In this document: piece by piece, positions 17,090 through 25,081 of the stretch | How the letters are laid out: the number at the start of each line of letters is the position of its first letter | Position numbering within the stretch: position 1 is the first letter of the stretch | Assembly: GCF_004799755.1 (NCBI RefSeq) | Contig: NZ_SLUB01000022.1 | Location: 1 to 64,000, forward strand | Length of the DNA stretch: 64,000 nt | Direction: 5' to 3' | Source: Bacillus timonensis | GTDB lineage: Bacteria; Bacillota; Bacilli; Bacillales; Bacillaceae_L | Notes under the pieces: generated by a model | What the model saw: only the letters and a program-made list of their open reading frames with translations | Told to the model about the DNA's origin: nothing | Database searches by the model: none | Program-made: the position numbers and the translations under genes

Positions 17090-17787
17090 AGGAAATTCTT
17101 ATTGTTGAAGATGAAGAGATTATAAGAGCAGGACTAAAGGTACTGCTTGAACAAGTAATAGGTGGATTTTCTGTCCGTGAAGCTAAAAGTGGAGAAGAAG
17201 GTTTATCGCTTTTACATCAACGACTACCTCACCTTATTATTACCGATATTCGAATGGGAGCAATGGATGGTTTGACCTTTATTTCGAAGGTTAGACAAAT
17301 CTCGAAGGAGGTTCCAATTCTTATTTTAAGTGGTCATAGCGATTTTGAATATGCACGTACGGCAATGAAATATGAAGTAAGGGACTATTTATTAAAACCG
17401 ATTAACAGAGTGGAATTATCTGAAACGATATCAAAGTTATTTAAGGATAAGGAAGAGGAATCGTCGGAAACCTCAAAACAATTTCGAAAAATCCTTCAAT
17501 ACATTGCCGATCATTTAAGTCATGAAATAACGCTAAAGCATATTGCAGATTATGTATTTTTGAATCCTCAATATGTAGGTCAGCTTTTTAAAGCAGAGCT
17601 GAATCAAACATTTACAGAATATATAACGGAGGAGCGATTAAAGCGTGCCAAAAAGCTTTTGAAAGACACCAATTTAAAAGTGTATGAGGTCGCTCAGCTC
17701 TCAGGTTATAGAAGTCCTAAACATTTTATGACTGTATTTAAGCAAGAGGTAGGAATGACTCCCGTACAGTTCCGCAAATATTCATAA
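17086..17787 (+). CDS. YesN-type response regulator (REC + AraC HTH)
   Basis: 233 aa, GTG start overlapping the kinase stop by 4 bases. Receiver about 1-118 (ILIVEDEEI, LIITDIRMGAMDG with the Asp acceptor, ILILSGHSD, DYLLKPI). AraC HTH about 135-233 (IADYVFLNPQYVGQLFKAEL, VAQLSGYRSPKHFMTVFKQ, TPVQFRKYS). Cognate partner of the kinase. The closest apparent target is the binding-protein gene, whose upstream region (17811-17824) repeats a 14-base string also present before the kinase. Confidence 0.93.
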   Translation: MKEILIVEDEEIIRAGLKVLLEQVIGGFSVREAKSGEEGLSLLHQRLPHLIITDIRMGAMDGLTFISKVRQISKEVPILILSGHSDFEYARTAMKYEVRDYLLKPINRVELSETISKLFKDKEEESSETSKQFRKILQYIADHLSHEITLKHIADYVFLNPQYVGQLFKAELNQTFTEYITEERLKRAKKLLKDTNLKVYEVAQLSGYRSPKHFMTVFKQEVGMTPVQFRKYS

Positions 17788-17810
17788 CAATCACATTATC
17801 TAAGATTAAC

Positions 17811-17824
17811 GAACTATTTCTCTT
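17811..17824. promoter_or_regulatory. GAACTATTTCTCTT motif before the binding-protein gene
   Basis: Exact 14-base match to 15189-15202, 66 bases before the lipoprotein start. Candidate YesN-type binding site shared by the units of the locus. Confidence 0.5.
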
Positions 17825-17889
17825 TTTGGGAGGATATTTTTAAATGGGCTATTTTCCTAAAATGAAAAGGAAAGGGAGGGATTACGAAG

Positions 17890-19176
17890 ATGAAAAAGTT
17901 TGGTATCATTTTTTTAACATTTCTTTTGATAGCGTTTACAGTTGCGTGCAGCAGTGACGCAGATACCGGCGAATCAAAAGGGGATGGAGACAAAAAAAGC
18001 GATAAACAAGTAGAACTAACCTTCATGATGTGGGGAAGTGAAGCTCATCAGGAAGTGTACAACAAATTAATCGCGAAGTTCAACGAAACACATCCAAATA
18101 TTAAGGTAAAAATGGAAAGTGTACCATTCCCAGATTACCAGCAAAAGATAACCGTTTTAGCAGCAGGTAGGGAATTACCGGATGTTGGATGGGTAGCAGA
18201 GCGCATGGTGCCTCAATTTATGGAAAACGATCTATTAGAGGATGTATCTTCTTTCAAAGATGATGCTGAATATAACATGGATGACTTTTTCCCATCTACG
18301 CTCGATTTATTTAAGAAGGACGATCAATTATTAGGTATTCCGTTTTCTACGCCTCCAATGGTTATGTTCTATAATGAGGACTTGTTCGTAGATGCTGGTG
18401 AAAAGACACCAAACGAGCATGCGGAAGCGGGAACATGGACATGGGAGCAATTTGAAAAATCCGCAAAAGCGATTTCAGCCGACGGAGTATATGGTGCAAA
18501 CTTCTTCCGTGATTGGAATACATGGATTGCCTTATTATCGCATACATGGGCAAACGGTGGGGATTTGTTTAATAAAGACCAAACGGAATTTACATGGAAT
18601 AGTTCACAAGGTGTAGAAACCTTAAAAATGCTTGAACGGATGATGTTTGAAGATGCTTCTCATCCAAAAGCAGGGGAACAAGTAAGTTTTGAATCAGGAA
18701 AGATTGGAATGTTTTTCGATGTATACAGCTATGTGTCGGCTGCACGTAATGTACAAGACTTTAAATGGGACATTGCCCCTCTGCCAGAGGGACCTGAAGG
18801 CAGATTCCCAATGCTTGGTCAAGCGGGATATGGTTTATTCAAAGGTTCAAAACATCCTGAAGAAGCCAAGGAGCTATTAAAGTTCTTTACAAGCCAAGAG
18901 GGAATTACAGCAACATCTACTTTCTTTGTACCACCACGCGAGTCTGTTCTAAGCTCTGATGAGTTTGTGAATCAGCCAAATAATCCGCCGGTTGAGAGCA
19001 TTCAAAGAGCGGTCATTGATGAAATGGACAATGCAAGACTTCAAGCTGGCCATATTGAGTGGCAAAAAATTGACAACGCTATTCAATTCGGATTTGACGA
19101 GTTATTTGGACAATTAAAAGAGCCTGAAGATATCTTAAAAACAATGGAAGAGAAAATTAATCCACTTTTGAAATAA
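17890..19176 (+). CDS. Sugar ABC transporter substrate-binding lipoprotein
   Basis: 428 aa, ATG after AAAGGGAGGGATTACGAAG. Lipoprotein signal peptide with lipobox FTVAC (Cys about residue 20). The mature part reads as an extracellular solute-binding protein family 1 (VELTFMMWGSEAHQEVYNKL, KFNETHPNIKVKMESVPFPDYQQKI, PPMVMFYNEDLF, IGMFFDVYSY, APLPEGPEGRFPMLGQAGYGLF), the class used for oligosaccharides. It docks to the two permeases encoded downstream. A strong hairpin right after the gene should keep its mRNA more abundant than the rest of the operon. No ATPase gene is in the locus, so a shared MsmX-type ATPase elsewhere is expected. Confidence 0.93.
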   Translation: MKKFGIIFLTFLLIAFTVACSSDADTGESKGDGDKKSDKQVELTFMMWGSEAHQEVYNKLIAKFNETHPNIKVKMESVPFPDYQQKITVLAAGRELPDVGWVAERMVPQFMENDLLEDVSSFKDDAEYNMDDFFPSTLDLFKKDDQLLGIPFSTPPMVMFYNEDLFVDAGEKTPNEHAEAGTWTWEQFEKSAKAISADGVYGANFFRDWNTWIALLSHTWANGGDLFNKDQTEFTWNSSQGVETLKMLERMMFEDASHPKAGEQVSFESGKIGMFFDVYSYVSAARNVQDFKWDIAPLPEGPEGRFPMLGQAGYGLFKGSKHPEEAKELLKFFTSQEGITATSTFFVPPRESVLSSDEFVNQPNNPPVESIQRAVIDEMDNARLQAGHIEWQKIDNAIQFGFDELFGQLKEPEDILKTMEEKINPLLK

Positions 19177-19189
19177 AAGAATGACAAGG

Positions 19190-19230
19190 ATGCGGTTAAG
19201 TATGCAAAAGACTTAACCGCATACCTTTTC
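19190..19230 (+). terminator. Attenuating hairpin after the binding-protein gene
   Basis: Perfect 12-bp stem ATGCGGTTAAGT/ACTTAACCGCAT followed by ACCTTTTCC. Probably an mRNA-stabilising or partial terminator hairpin, common after binding-protein genes. Confidence 0.7.
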
Positions 19231-19246
19231 CTAGGGGTGAAATTGC

Positions 19247-19939
19247 TTGAGTACATCATTACAACAAGTATTAGAAAAAAAGAAGATGACGTTAATCGTG
19301 AGTTTGCCAGAAAACCGTTTAGACCTAGCAAGAACTGCCATTCGTGCTGGCGTTGATGTGATAAAAATGCATGTGAATGTTGACCATCGTGCATCAGGAA
19401 ATCATTTTACAGAAGTTGACTCTTACTCTGAAGTTTTTCGCAGTATTAGGGATGAATTTTCTGGCCCACTTGGCGTCGTTCCGGGTGGCTCATTTGAAGA
19501 TATAAAACAAACTGAAATGGAGAAGTTGATCAATCTTGGGTTTAGTTTTTATTCGATTTACGCGCACCATAAACCAAGTTGGATGTTGGGCCTAGATCAG
19601 ATCGAAAAAACATTTGCGATCACCAGTGATTATCAAATAGAGAATATCGGGAATGTAAAACAGTTTGGAATTACAGCATTAGAAGCATCGATCGTCCGTG
19701 GGGAGGAGTATGGGACTCCGTTAACTTTTAAAGATGTACTTGCCTATAGTAAACTCGTGCAAAGCGTAGATGTACCTGTCCTTGTTCCATCACAAAGAAA
19801 ACTGGAGTCACATGATATACCAGTTCTTTATCGAGCGGGAGTAAAGGCTGTTATGCTTGGGGCCATCGTAACGGGACACACTGAAGAAAGTATTGAGAAA
19901 GCCATATCTATTTTTCGTGAAGGAATTGACTCATTATAA
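19247..19939 (+). CDS. TIM-barrel protein of unknown function
   Basis: 230 aa from TTG at 19247 with AGGGGTG upstream. Alternating strand/helix pattern with MTLIVSLPEN, AGVDVIKMHVNVDHR, GPLGVVPGGS, YSIYAHH, FGITALEASI, PVLVPSQRK and a C-terminal AGVKAVMLGAIVTG. The last segment resembles the phosphate-binding end of NanE- or TrpC-like (beta/alpha)8 barrels. No signal peptide, so cytosolic. Placed between the binding protein and the permeases, it is likely an epimerase, aldolase or isomerase for the imported sugar. I cannot name the family or the reaction. Confidence 0.75.
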   Translation: MSTSLQQVLEKKKMTLIVSLPENRLDLARTAIRAGVDVIKMHVNVDHRASGNHFTEVDSYSEVFRSIRDEFSGPLGVVPGGSFEDIKQTEMEKLINLGFSFYSIYAHHKPSWMLGLDQIEKTFAITSDYQIENIGNVKQFGITALEASIVRGEEYGTPLTFKDVLAYSKLVQSVDVPVLVPSQRKLESHDIPVLYRAGVKAVMLGAIVTGHTEESIEKAISIFREGIDSL

Positions 19940-19953
19940 GGAGGTAGGATGAA

Positions 19954-20889
19954 GTGGAATCAAAAGTACAAACAGCGGATCGCCTACCTTTGAATGGTGA
20001 AAAAAGAAAACGTAAATTTATAGGTAGTGAGGCTTTTTATGGGTATTTATTTGTCAGTCCTATGGTATTGGGCTTCTTGATAGTGATGGTGTTTCCGCTG
20101 GTATATTCGATTTACATTAGTTTCACAGATTGGCAGCTTCTAGGGGATCCGAACTTTATTGGTGCCGAAAACTACGAAAGGCTAGTGAATGACCCTGACT
20201 TTTGGGTAGTCCTAAAAAACACATTAATTTTTGCGGCTGGACTAGTTCCAATCAATATTGTACTTGCATTATTCTTGGCTATTCTCTTACAACGTAATTT
20301 GCCGGGGATTGGCATCTTTCGAACGGCTATTTTTATTCCGGTTATGACGTCAATTGTAGTGTGGTCCATTATCTGGAAGTATATGTTCGGGACAGATGAA
20401 GGTTTTATCAATCAAATGCTTGCTGTTTTTGGAATTGAAGGACCAGCTTGGTTATATTCGCCAAACCTTGCAATGGCTGCTGTTATTGTTGTAAGTGCTT
20501 TGAAGAATGTGGGGTTAAATATGGTACTATTTTTAGCCGCATTACAACAAGTAGATAAAAACCTTTACGAGGCGGCTGTATTAGATGGGGCAGGAAAAGG
20601 AAGGCAATTTTGGAATATCACACTTCCAATGATTACACCGACCGTCTTTTTGACGATTATTTTAACAGTCATTGGGTCGATGAAAGTGTTCGGCCAAATT
20701 TATGTGATGACAGGTGGAGGACCAGGGAATTCCACAAAAGTACTAGTCTACTATATTTGGGAAAATGCATTTAAACTCTTTGATTTTGGGTATGCATCAG
20801 CAATCGCCCTCGTATTATTTGTCATCATTTTATTCTTTACCATTATTCAGTGGGTTGGAAGAAGAAGGTGGGTATTCCATGAACAATAA
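19954..20889 (+). CDS. Sugar ABC transporter permease (MalF/UgpA type)
   Basis: 311 aa, GTG start with AAGGAGGTAGGATGAA, 14 bases after the TIM-barrel gene. Six membrane spans. The EAA loop EAAVLDGAGKGRQFWNITLP, which contacts the ATPase, is intact. Its stop overlaps the next permease by 11 bases. Forms the importer with the products at 17890 and 20879. Confidence 0.95.
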   Translation: MESKVQTADRLPLNGEKRKRKFIGSEAFYGYLFVSPMVLGFLIVMVFPLVYSIYISFTDWQLLGDPNFIGAENYERLVNDPDFWVVLKNTLIFAAGLVPINIVLALFLAILLQRNLPGIGIFRTAIFIPVMTSIVVWSIIWKYMFGTDEGFINQMLAVFGIEGPAWLYSPNLAMAAVIVVSALKNVGLNMVLFLAALQQVDKNLYEAAVLDGAGKGRQFWNITLPMITPTVFLTIILTVIGSMKVFGQIYVMTGGGPGNSTKVLVYYIWENAFKLFDFGYASAIALVLFVIILFFTIIQWVGRRRWVFHEQ

Positions 20890-21715
20890 AAAGAAATACG
20901 GTATACTTACGAAGTTTTTGTTTTACGGAATTTTGTCATTGATATCTCTTATCATGATTGTCCCATTATTGTGGATGGTGAATACATCCTTTAAGGACTC
21001 AACGAAGGTGTTTGTTTTTCAGCTAATACCAGAACCATTTAAATGGGAGAACTATTTAAAAGTACTAGATTCTACTCCATTTCATCTTTTTTATTTTAAT
21101 AGCTTATATATTGCCATTCTTGTAACAGTAGGGACTATTTTTTTAGGATCATTGGCTGGCTATGCATTTGCGAAACTGAAGTTTAAAGGAAGCTCATTCC
21201 TATTTCTCTGTTTATTAAGCACGATGATGATCCCAGTTGAAGTAATCACAATTCCACTGTTTTTGTTTATGAGGGATCTAGGGTTAATTGATACACATGT
21301 TCCGTTAATTGCTATTCCTATTTTAGGTCCGGCAGGTGTATTTGGTGTCTTCGTCATGAGGCAGTTTTTTCTATTAGTGCCTAAAGAGTTGGAAGAGGCA
21401 GCAAAACTAGATGGCTGCTCATATTTTCGAATCTATTGGAATATCATGCTTCCATTAGCAAAACCAGCTGTTGCCACGTTAACGATTTTTACATTTTTGA
21501 CAAGCTGGAATGAATTCTATGAACCACTTATTTATATCAATTCAAAAGAGCTGATGACATTACCACTCGCATTGGCATTGTTTACTGACGAAGTTGGAAC
21601 GAAGTGGGAGTTACTCATGAGTGCATCAGTCATGGCAACTGTTCCATTGCTTGTTGTCTTCTTCTTTGCACAAAAGCAATTTATTGAAGGTGTAGCTATG
21701 ACCGGTGGTAAGTAA
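20879..21715 (+). CDS. Sugar ABC transporter permease (MalG/UgpE type)
   Basis: 278 aa from ATG at 20879 (AGAAGAAGGTGGG upstream), inside the end of the previous permease gene. Six spans; EAA loop EEAAKLDGCSYFRIYWNIML; C-terminal FIEGVAMTGGK typical of MalG-type carbohydrate permeases. An in-frame ATG at 20765 lies deep in the preceding gene and is rejected. Confidence 0.95.
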   Translation: MNNKKKYGILTKFLFYGILSLISLIMIVPLLWMVNTSFKDSTKVFVFQLIPEPFKWENYLKVLDSTPFHLFYFNSLYIAILVTVGTIFLGSLAGYAFAKLKFKGSSFLFLCLLSTMMIPVEVITIPLFLFMRDLGLIDTHVPLIAIPILGPAGVFGVFVMRQFFLLVPKELEEAAKLDGCSYFRIYWNIMLPLAKPAVATLTIFTFLTSWNEFYEPLIYINSKELMTLPLALALFTDEVGTKWELLMSASVMATVPLLVVFFFAQKQFIEGVAMTGGK

Positions 21716-21739
21716 ATATGTACAAAGGATGTGTCTATT

Positions 21740-23080
21740 TTGAAGAGAGAACTAGAGTTTGATGTCGTGGTAGCAGGAGGAGGCCCTGCTGGAATTAATG
21801 CAGCGATTGCTTCAGGTAGGACAGGAGCTAAAACACTTCTCATTGAAAGATATGGATTTTTGGGTGGGATGTCGACGGTAGCGTTAGTCTATCCATGGAT
21901 GACCTTTCATACATCTTCTGGAAAGCAGGTCATCAAAGGAATTGCACAAGAAATTGTGGATCGGCTTATGGAGCAAGGTGGCTCACCGGGTCATTTACGT
22001 GATACGGTCGGCTTTACAAATACACTTACCCCCTATCATCCTGAGAAATATAAACTATTAGCACTCGAAATGCTTGAAGAGGCAGGAGTTGAAGTCCTTG
22101 TTCATAGCTTCGTAGATAAGGTTGAGGTTGACGGAAACATTATTACATCTATTAATTTAACAACGAAATCCGGACCAATCACGGTTTCGGCAAAGAGATT
22201 CGTTGATACAACTGGTGATGCAGATATTGCTTTTTTATCTGGAGCCCCGTGTTTAAAGGGTAGGGACAGTGATCATAAAACACAACCGATGACAATGAAG
22301 TTTCGAATGAGGGGCGTTGATTTGTCAAAGGTGAAGGAAGAGATGAAAGCAAACCCAAGTAATTTCTATAAAAAAACACCAATTGCCGAATTAGATGAGT
22401 TGCCACTAACCGGTGTTCAAGGCTTTTATAAGGAATGGAATGAATCAGGTGTTCCGATTAATCGTGACCAAGTGCTCTTTTTTGCAGGTCCTGAAGACGA
22501 TGAGGTTTTAGTCAATTGTACACGTGTTCAGGGCTTAGATGGGACAGATGTATTTGACCTATCTGAGGGAGAAAAAGAAGGTAGAAAACAAGTACTAATG
22601 ATGGCTGATTTTTTACAGAAGAAGATTCCTGGTTTTGAAAAGGCATCTATTTCAGCTGTTGGTACGCAAATTGGTATCCGTGAAACTCGCCGTATTGATG
22701 GACAATATGCTCTTACAATTGAGGATGTAGTGGCGGGAGAAAAGTTTGAGGATACGATTGCTCTTAGTGGCTACCCAATTGACATACATGATCCAACTGG
22801 TAAAGGCGTACAGGCAAATGACATCGAAGGGGATGGAAGCTATGGCATTCCATACAGATGCCTTGTGCCTAAGAAAATTAAAAATCTATTGGTAGCGGGG
22901 AGGTGTATTTCAACTACACACGAGGCATTAGCGACAACAAGACTTACTCCTAGTGCAATGGCAACAGGGCAAGCTGCTGGAACAGCCGCAGCACTTTCAA
23001 TTACTGAAAATGTTGCACCAAAGGATCTAGACATCAACAAGTTAAAGGCGATTTTAGAAGAAAACGGGGTAGTTCTATAA
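21740..23080 (+). CDS. FAD-dependent oxidoreductase (FAD_oxidored family)
   Basis: 446 aa from TTG at 21740 with AAAGGA 9 bases upstream; GTG at 21731 is too close to that site. Rossmann motif VVVAGGGPAGINAA near the N-terminus, then FVDTTGDADIAFLSGAP, GIRETRRIDGQY and a C-terminal FAD contact region LVAGRCISTTHEALATTRLTPSAMATGQAAG, all typical of the FAD_oxidored family (PF12831). No signal peptide, so cytosolic. Members often sit in carbohydrate operons of Firmicutes. An oxidation of a sugar hydroxyl before bond cleavage is a possible role, by analogy with oxidative deglycosylation; this is inference. Confidence 0.88.
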   Translation: MKRELEFDVVVAGGGPAGINAAIASGRTGAKTLLIERYGFLGGMSTVALVYPWMTFHTSSGKQVIKGIAQEIVDRLMEQGGSPGHLRDTVGFTNTLTPYHPEKYKLLALEMLEEAGVEVLVHSFVDKVEVDGNIITSINLTTKSGPITVSAKRFVDTTGDADIAFLSGAPCLKGRDSDHKTQPMTMKFRMRGVDLSKVKEEMKANPSNFYKKTPIAELDELPLTGVQGFYKEWNESGVPINRDQVLFFAGPEDDEVLVNCTRVQGLDGTDVFDLSEGEKEGRKQVLMMADFLQKKIPGFEKASISAVGTQIGIRETRRIDGQYALTIEDVVAGEKFEDTIALSGYPIDIHDPTGKGVQANDIEGDGSYGIPYRCLVPKKIKNLLVAGRCISTTHEALATTRLTPSAMATGQAAGTAAALSITENVAPKDLDINKLKAILEENGVVL

Positions 23081-23099
23081 GGTGTGAAGGAGGAAACCA

Positions 23100-24749
23100 A
23101 TGAAAAGGTGGAGGAAACTGTTCTCAATTAGTCTCGCGGTCCTTTTGTTATTTAGCTCAGCCAGCATAATAAGTGCGGCAAAGGAAAAAAATGAACTTGC
23201 AACAATCTTAATGGTTCCACTTGATGATCGACCAGCAAACATTTATTTTCCTACCCAAGTAGGATATTCAGCTGGTGTTGAAGTCATTACACCACCTAAA
23301 GAGATAATCGGAAAGTTCACAACACCAGGAAATGGCGAAGAAATAAGTAAGTGGTTAATCGAAAACGGAGATAAAGCAGACGGGTTTGTCATTTCAACAA
23401 GCATGCTTGCTTATGGAGGATTAGTTGCCTCACGAACAGGCACAAAGTCGCTTGAAGATGCACTTTCCGACATTCAGGTTATTAAACAACTTAAGGAGCT
23501 TTATCCTGAAAAACCTGTTTATGTGTATGATACGATTCAACGATTAGCCGTCACGGCCATAAGTGATGAGTATTTAAAATATTATTCACTAATTAGTGAA
23601 TGGGCGGTTCTATATGACAAGGTTGTTAACTTAGGAATGCCAGGAAAGGAAAGACTTGAAGAATTAGAGAGAATTATTCCTGAAGCGGTATTAGAAGATT
23701 ATAAAAAAGCAAGGGCAAGAAATCACACAGTCAATAATCTGATGATTGACTGGGTGGAAGAGGGGTATATTGATTATTTGATTTTATCACAGGATGACGC
23801 TGCTCCATATGGTCTTCATCGTGCTGAAAGAGAGCTTTTACTTGAAAAAGTGGATACTCTTAATGTGGGGGATCAAGTAGCTGTTTTCCCAGGCGCTGAT
23901 GAGGTAGATGTCGTAATGGTTTCACGCTTTGTGAATCATCTATTCGGGACAACACCAACATTCTTTGTTGAATATGGCGGACTCCACGGAGTAGATTGGA
24001 TTGCCCCTTTTGAAGATACGACTTTTGATTATAATGTTCAAAAACATATTGTCTCTGCTGGAGGAAAAGTCGTAACGAATGAAGAGGATGCTGATATTCA
24101 TCTTCTGTTAAACACTCCATCAGCAGCAGATTCAACAAGGGAGAAAGACATAGCAGGTCTTGTAGAAAGAACAAGTGCCCTTATTGCAAATGGAGAACAA
24201 GTGGCAATCGGAGATGTTTGGATTGTCAATAAAGCAGATGAAGCGTTTGTGACGGAGCTTGCTGAGAATGTAGATTTAACTAAAATCCTTTCATATAGCG
24301 GTTGGAATACAGCAGGAAATGCACTGGGTATTACAGTAGGTCATGCTGCCGCACGTTACGCATTCTTAACTCAAGAAAATGGTTTTGGCGTTCCTTTATA
24401 TGGGCAAACAGCGGAATACCATTACGAATTTTTACTCCATCGCTTTACAAAGGATCAAAGCTATAAAAACATAGTACATCCTGCAGCAAGAACGTATATT
24501 CAATCTATCGGCGCAAGTGAATGGGACCTTGGAGAAAAGTATGACCAAGTCAATCACTTTGTTCAAGAAAAGCTTACACTTGAAACCGAAAAATGGTATC
24601 AATATTTTGACGGTAAAAAAGTATACATCGGCTCAAGAGGAAACAAGGATTTCTACAAGACGATCTCTGACTTAGAAAGTGTCCATGTCAAACTTCCTTG
24701 GCCACGTATCTTTGAAGCAGAACTCGAGCCAGAACTTGAATTAGAATAA
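23100..24749 (+). CDS. Secreted DUF4127 protein (short form)
   Basis: 549 aa, ATG after AAGGAGGAAACCA. Signal peptide (1-26, ending ISAA). DUF4127 core with PLDDRPAN (40-47), TSMLAYGGLVASR, YDTIQRL, NNLMIDWVEEG, SQDDAAPYGLHRAER, FPGADEVD, HGVDWIAPF and YSGWNTAGNALG. It matches the core of the 803-aa protein at 11808 along its length but lacks the NEW3-like and F5/8-like modules. Last gene of the ABC importer operon. Two family members in one locus, one free and one with a binding module, suggest a division of labour on an extracellular polymer. The reaction is unknown. Confidence 0.87.
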   Translation: MKRWRKLFSISLAVLLLFSSASIISAAKEKNELATILMVPLDDRPANIYFPTQVGYSAGVEVITPPKEIIGKFTTPGNGEEISKWLIENGDKADGFVISTSMLAYGGLVASRTGTKSLEDALSDIQVIKQLKELYPEKPVYVYDTIQRLAVTAISDEYLKYYSLISEWAVLYDKVVNLGMPGKERLEELERIIPEAVLEDYKKARARNHTVNNLMIDWVEEGYIDYLILSQDDAAPYGLHRAERELLLEKVDTLNVGDQVAVFPGADEVDVVMVSRFVNHLFGTTPTFFVEYGGLHGVDWIAPFEDTTFDYNVQKHIVSAGGKVVTNEEDADIHLLLNTPSAADSTREKDIAGLVERTSALIANGEQVAIGDVWIVNKADEAFVTELAENVDLTKILSYSGWNTAGNALGITVGHAAARYAFLTQENGFGVPLYGQTAEYHYEFLLHRFTKDQSYKNIVHPAARTYIQSIGASEWDLGEKYDQVNHFVQEKLTLETEKWYQYFDGKKVYIGSRGNKDFYKTISDLESVHVKLPWPRIFEAELEPELELE

Positions 24750-24762
24750 GTATTTTATGAAA

Positions 24763-24798
24763 GAAGGTAGACTGCACAAGGTCTATCTTCTTTTTATT
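24763..24798 (+). terminator. Terminator of the DUF4127/ABC operon
   Basis: GAAGGTAGAC/GTCTATCTTC stem, then TTTTTATTTT. Confidence 0.75.
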
Positions 24799-24828
24799 TT
24801 GGGCTGGGTTGAGAATGTGCTGCTGTGT

Positions 24829-24988
24829 GACGTATGTATGTGTAGGGAGACGTAAAAGTGTTTGAGATGACGCAAAAAAGTTGAGAACGACGCAAACATG
24901 CGTGGAATGACGCAAATACGTTCCCCAAGACGCAAATTCTGTTTCTAAATCGCAAACCCAGCATGAAAGCGCGAACCTGTGTGCAGAC
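24829..24988 (+). repeat. 20-bp phased array, core GACGCAAA
   Basis: Eight units start at 24829, 24849, 24869, 24889, 24909, 24929, 24949 and 24969. Each opens with GACGCAAA or a variant; the other 12 bases are not conserved. Related to the arrays at 53456 and 63434. Confidence 0.8.
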
Positions 24989-25081
24989 TACATTCTCCCT
25001 CTTCAAATTATTACCAACCACATAAATTTACAAGGATTTATGATATGATAGTGTTATAGAAAGAAGAGAAGGGTGAATGAT

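Noticed and set aside
17890-24749. Complete ABC transporter including ATPase
   Set aside because: No Walker A/B ATPase gene occurs in the locus; a shared MsmX-like ATPase elsewhere must be assumed.
11808-24749. Genomic island or prophage borders around the DUF4127 locus
   Set aside because: No integrase, tRNA or flanking direct repeat was seen, and base composition looks like the surroundings.
24829-24988. CRISPR array
   Set aside because: The conserved part is only 5-8 bases at a 20-bp period, with no 24-40-base repeat, no spacers of usual size and no cas genes. The same holds for 53456 and 63434.
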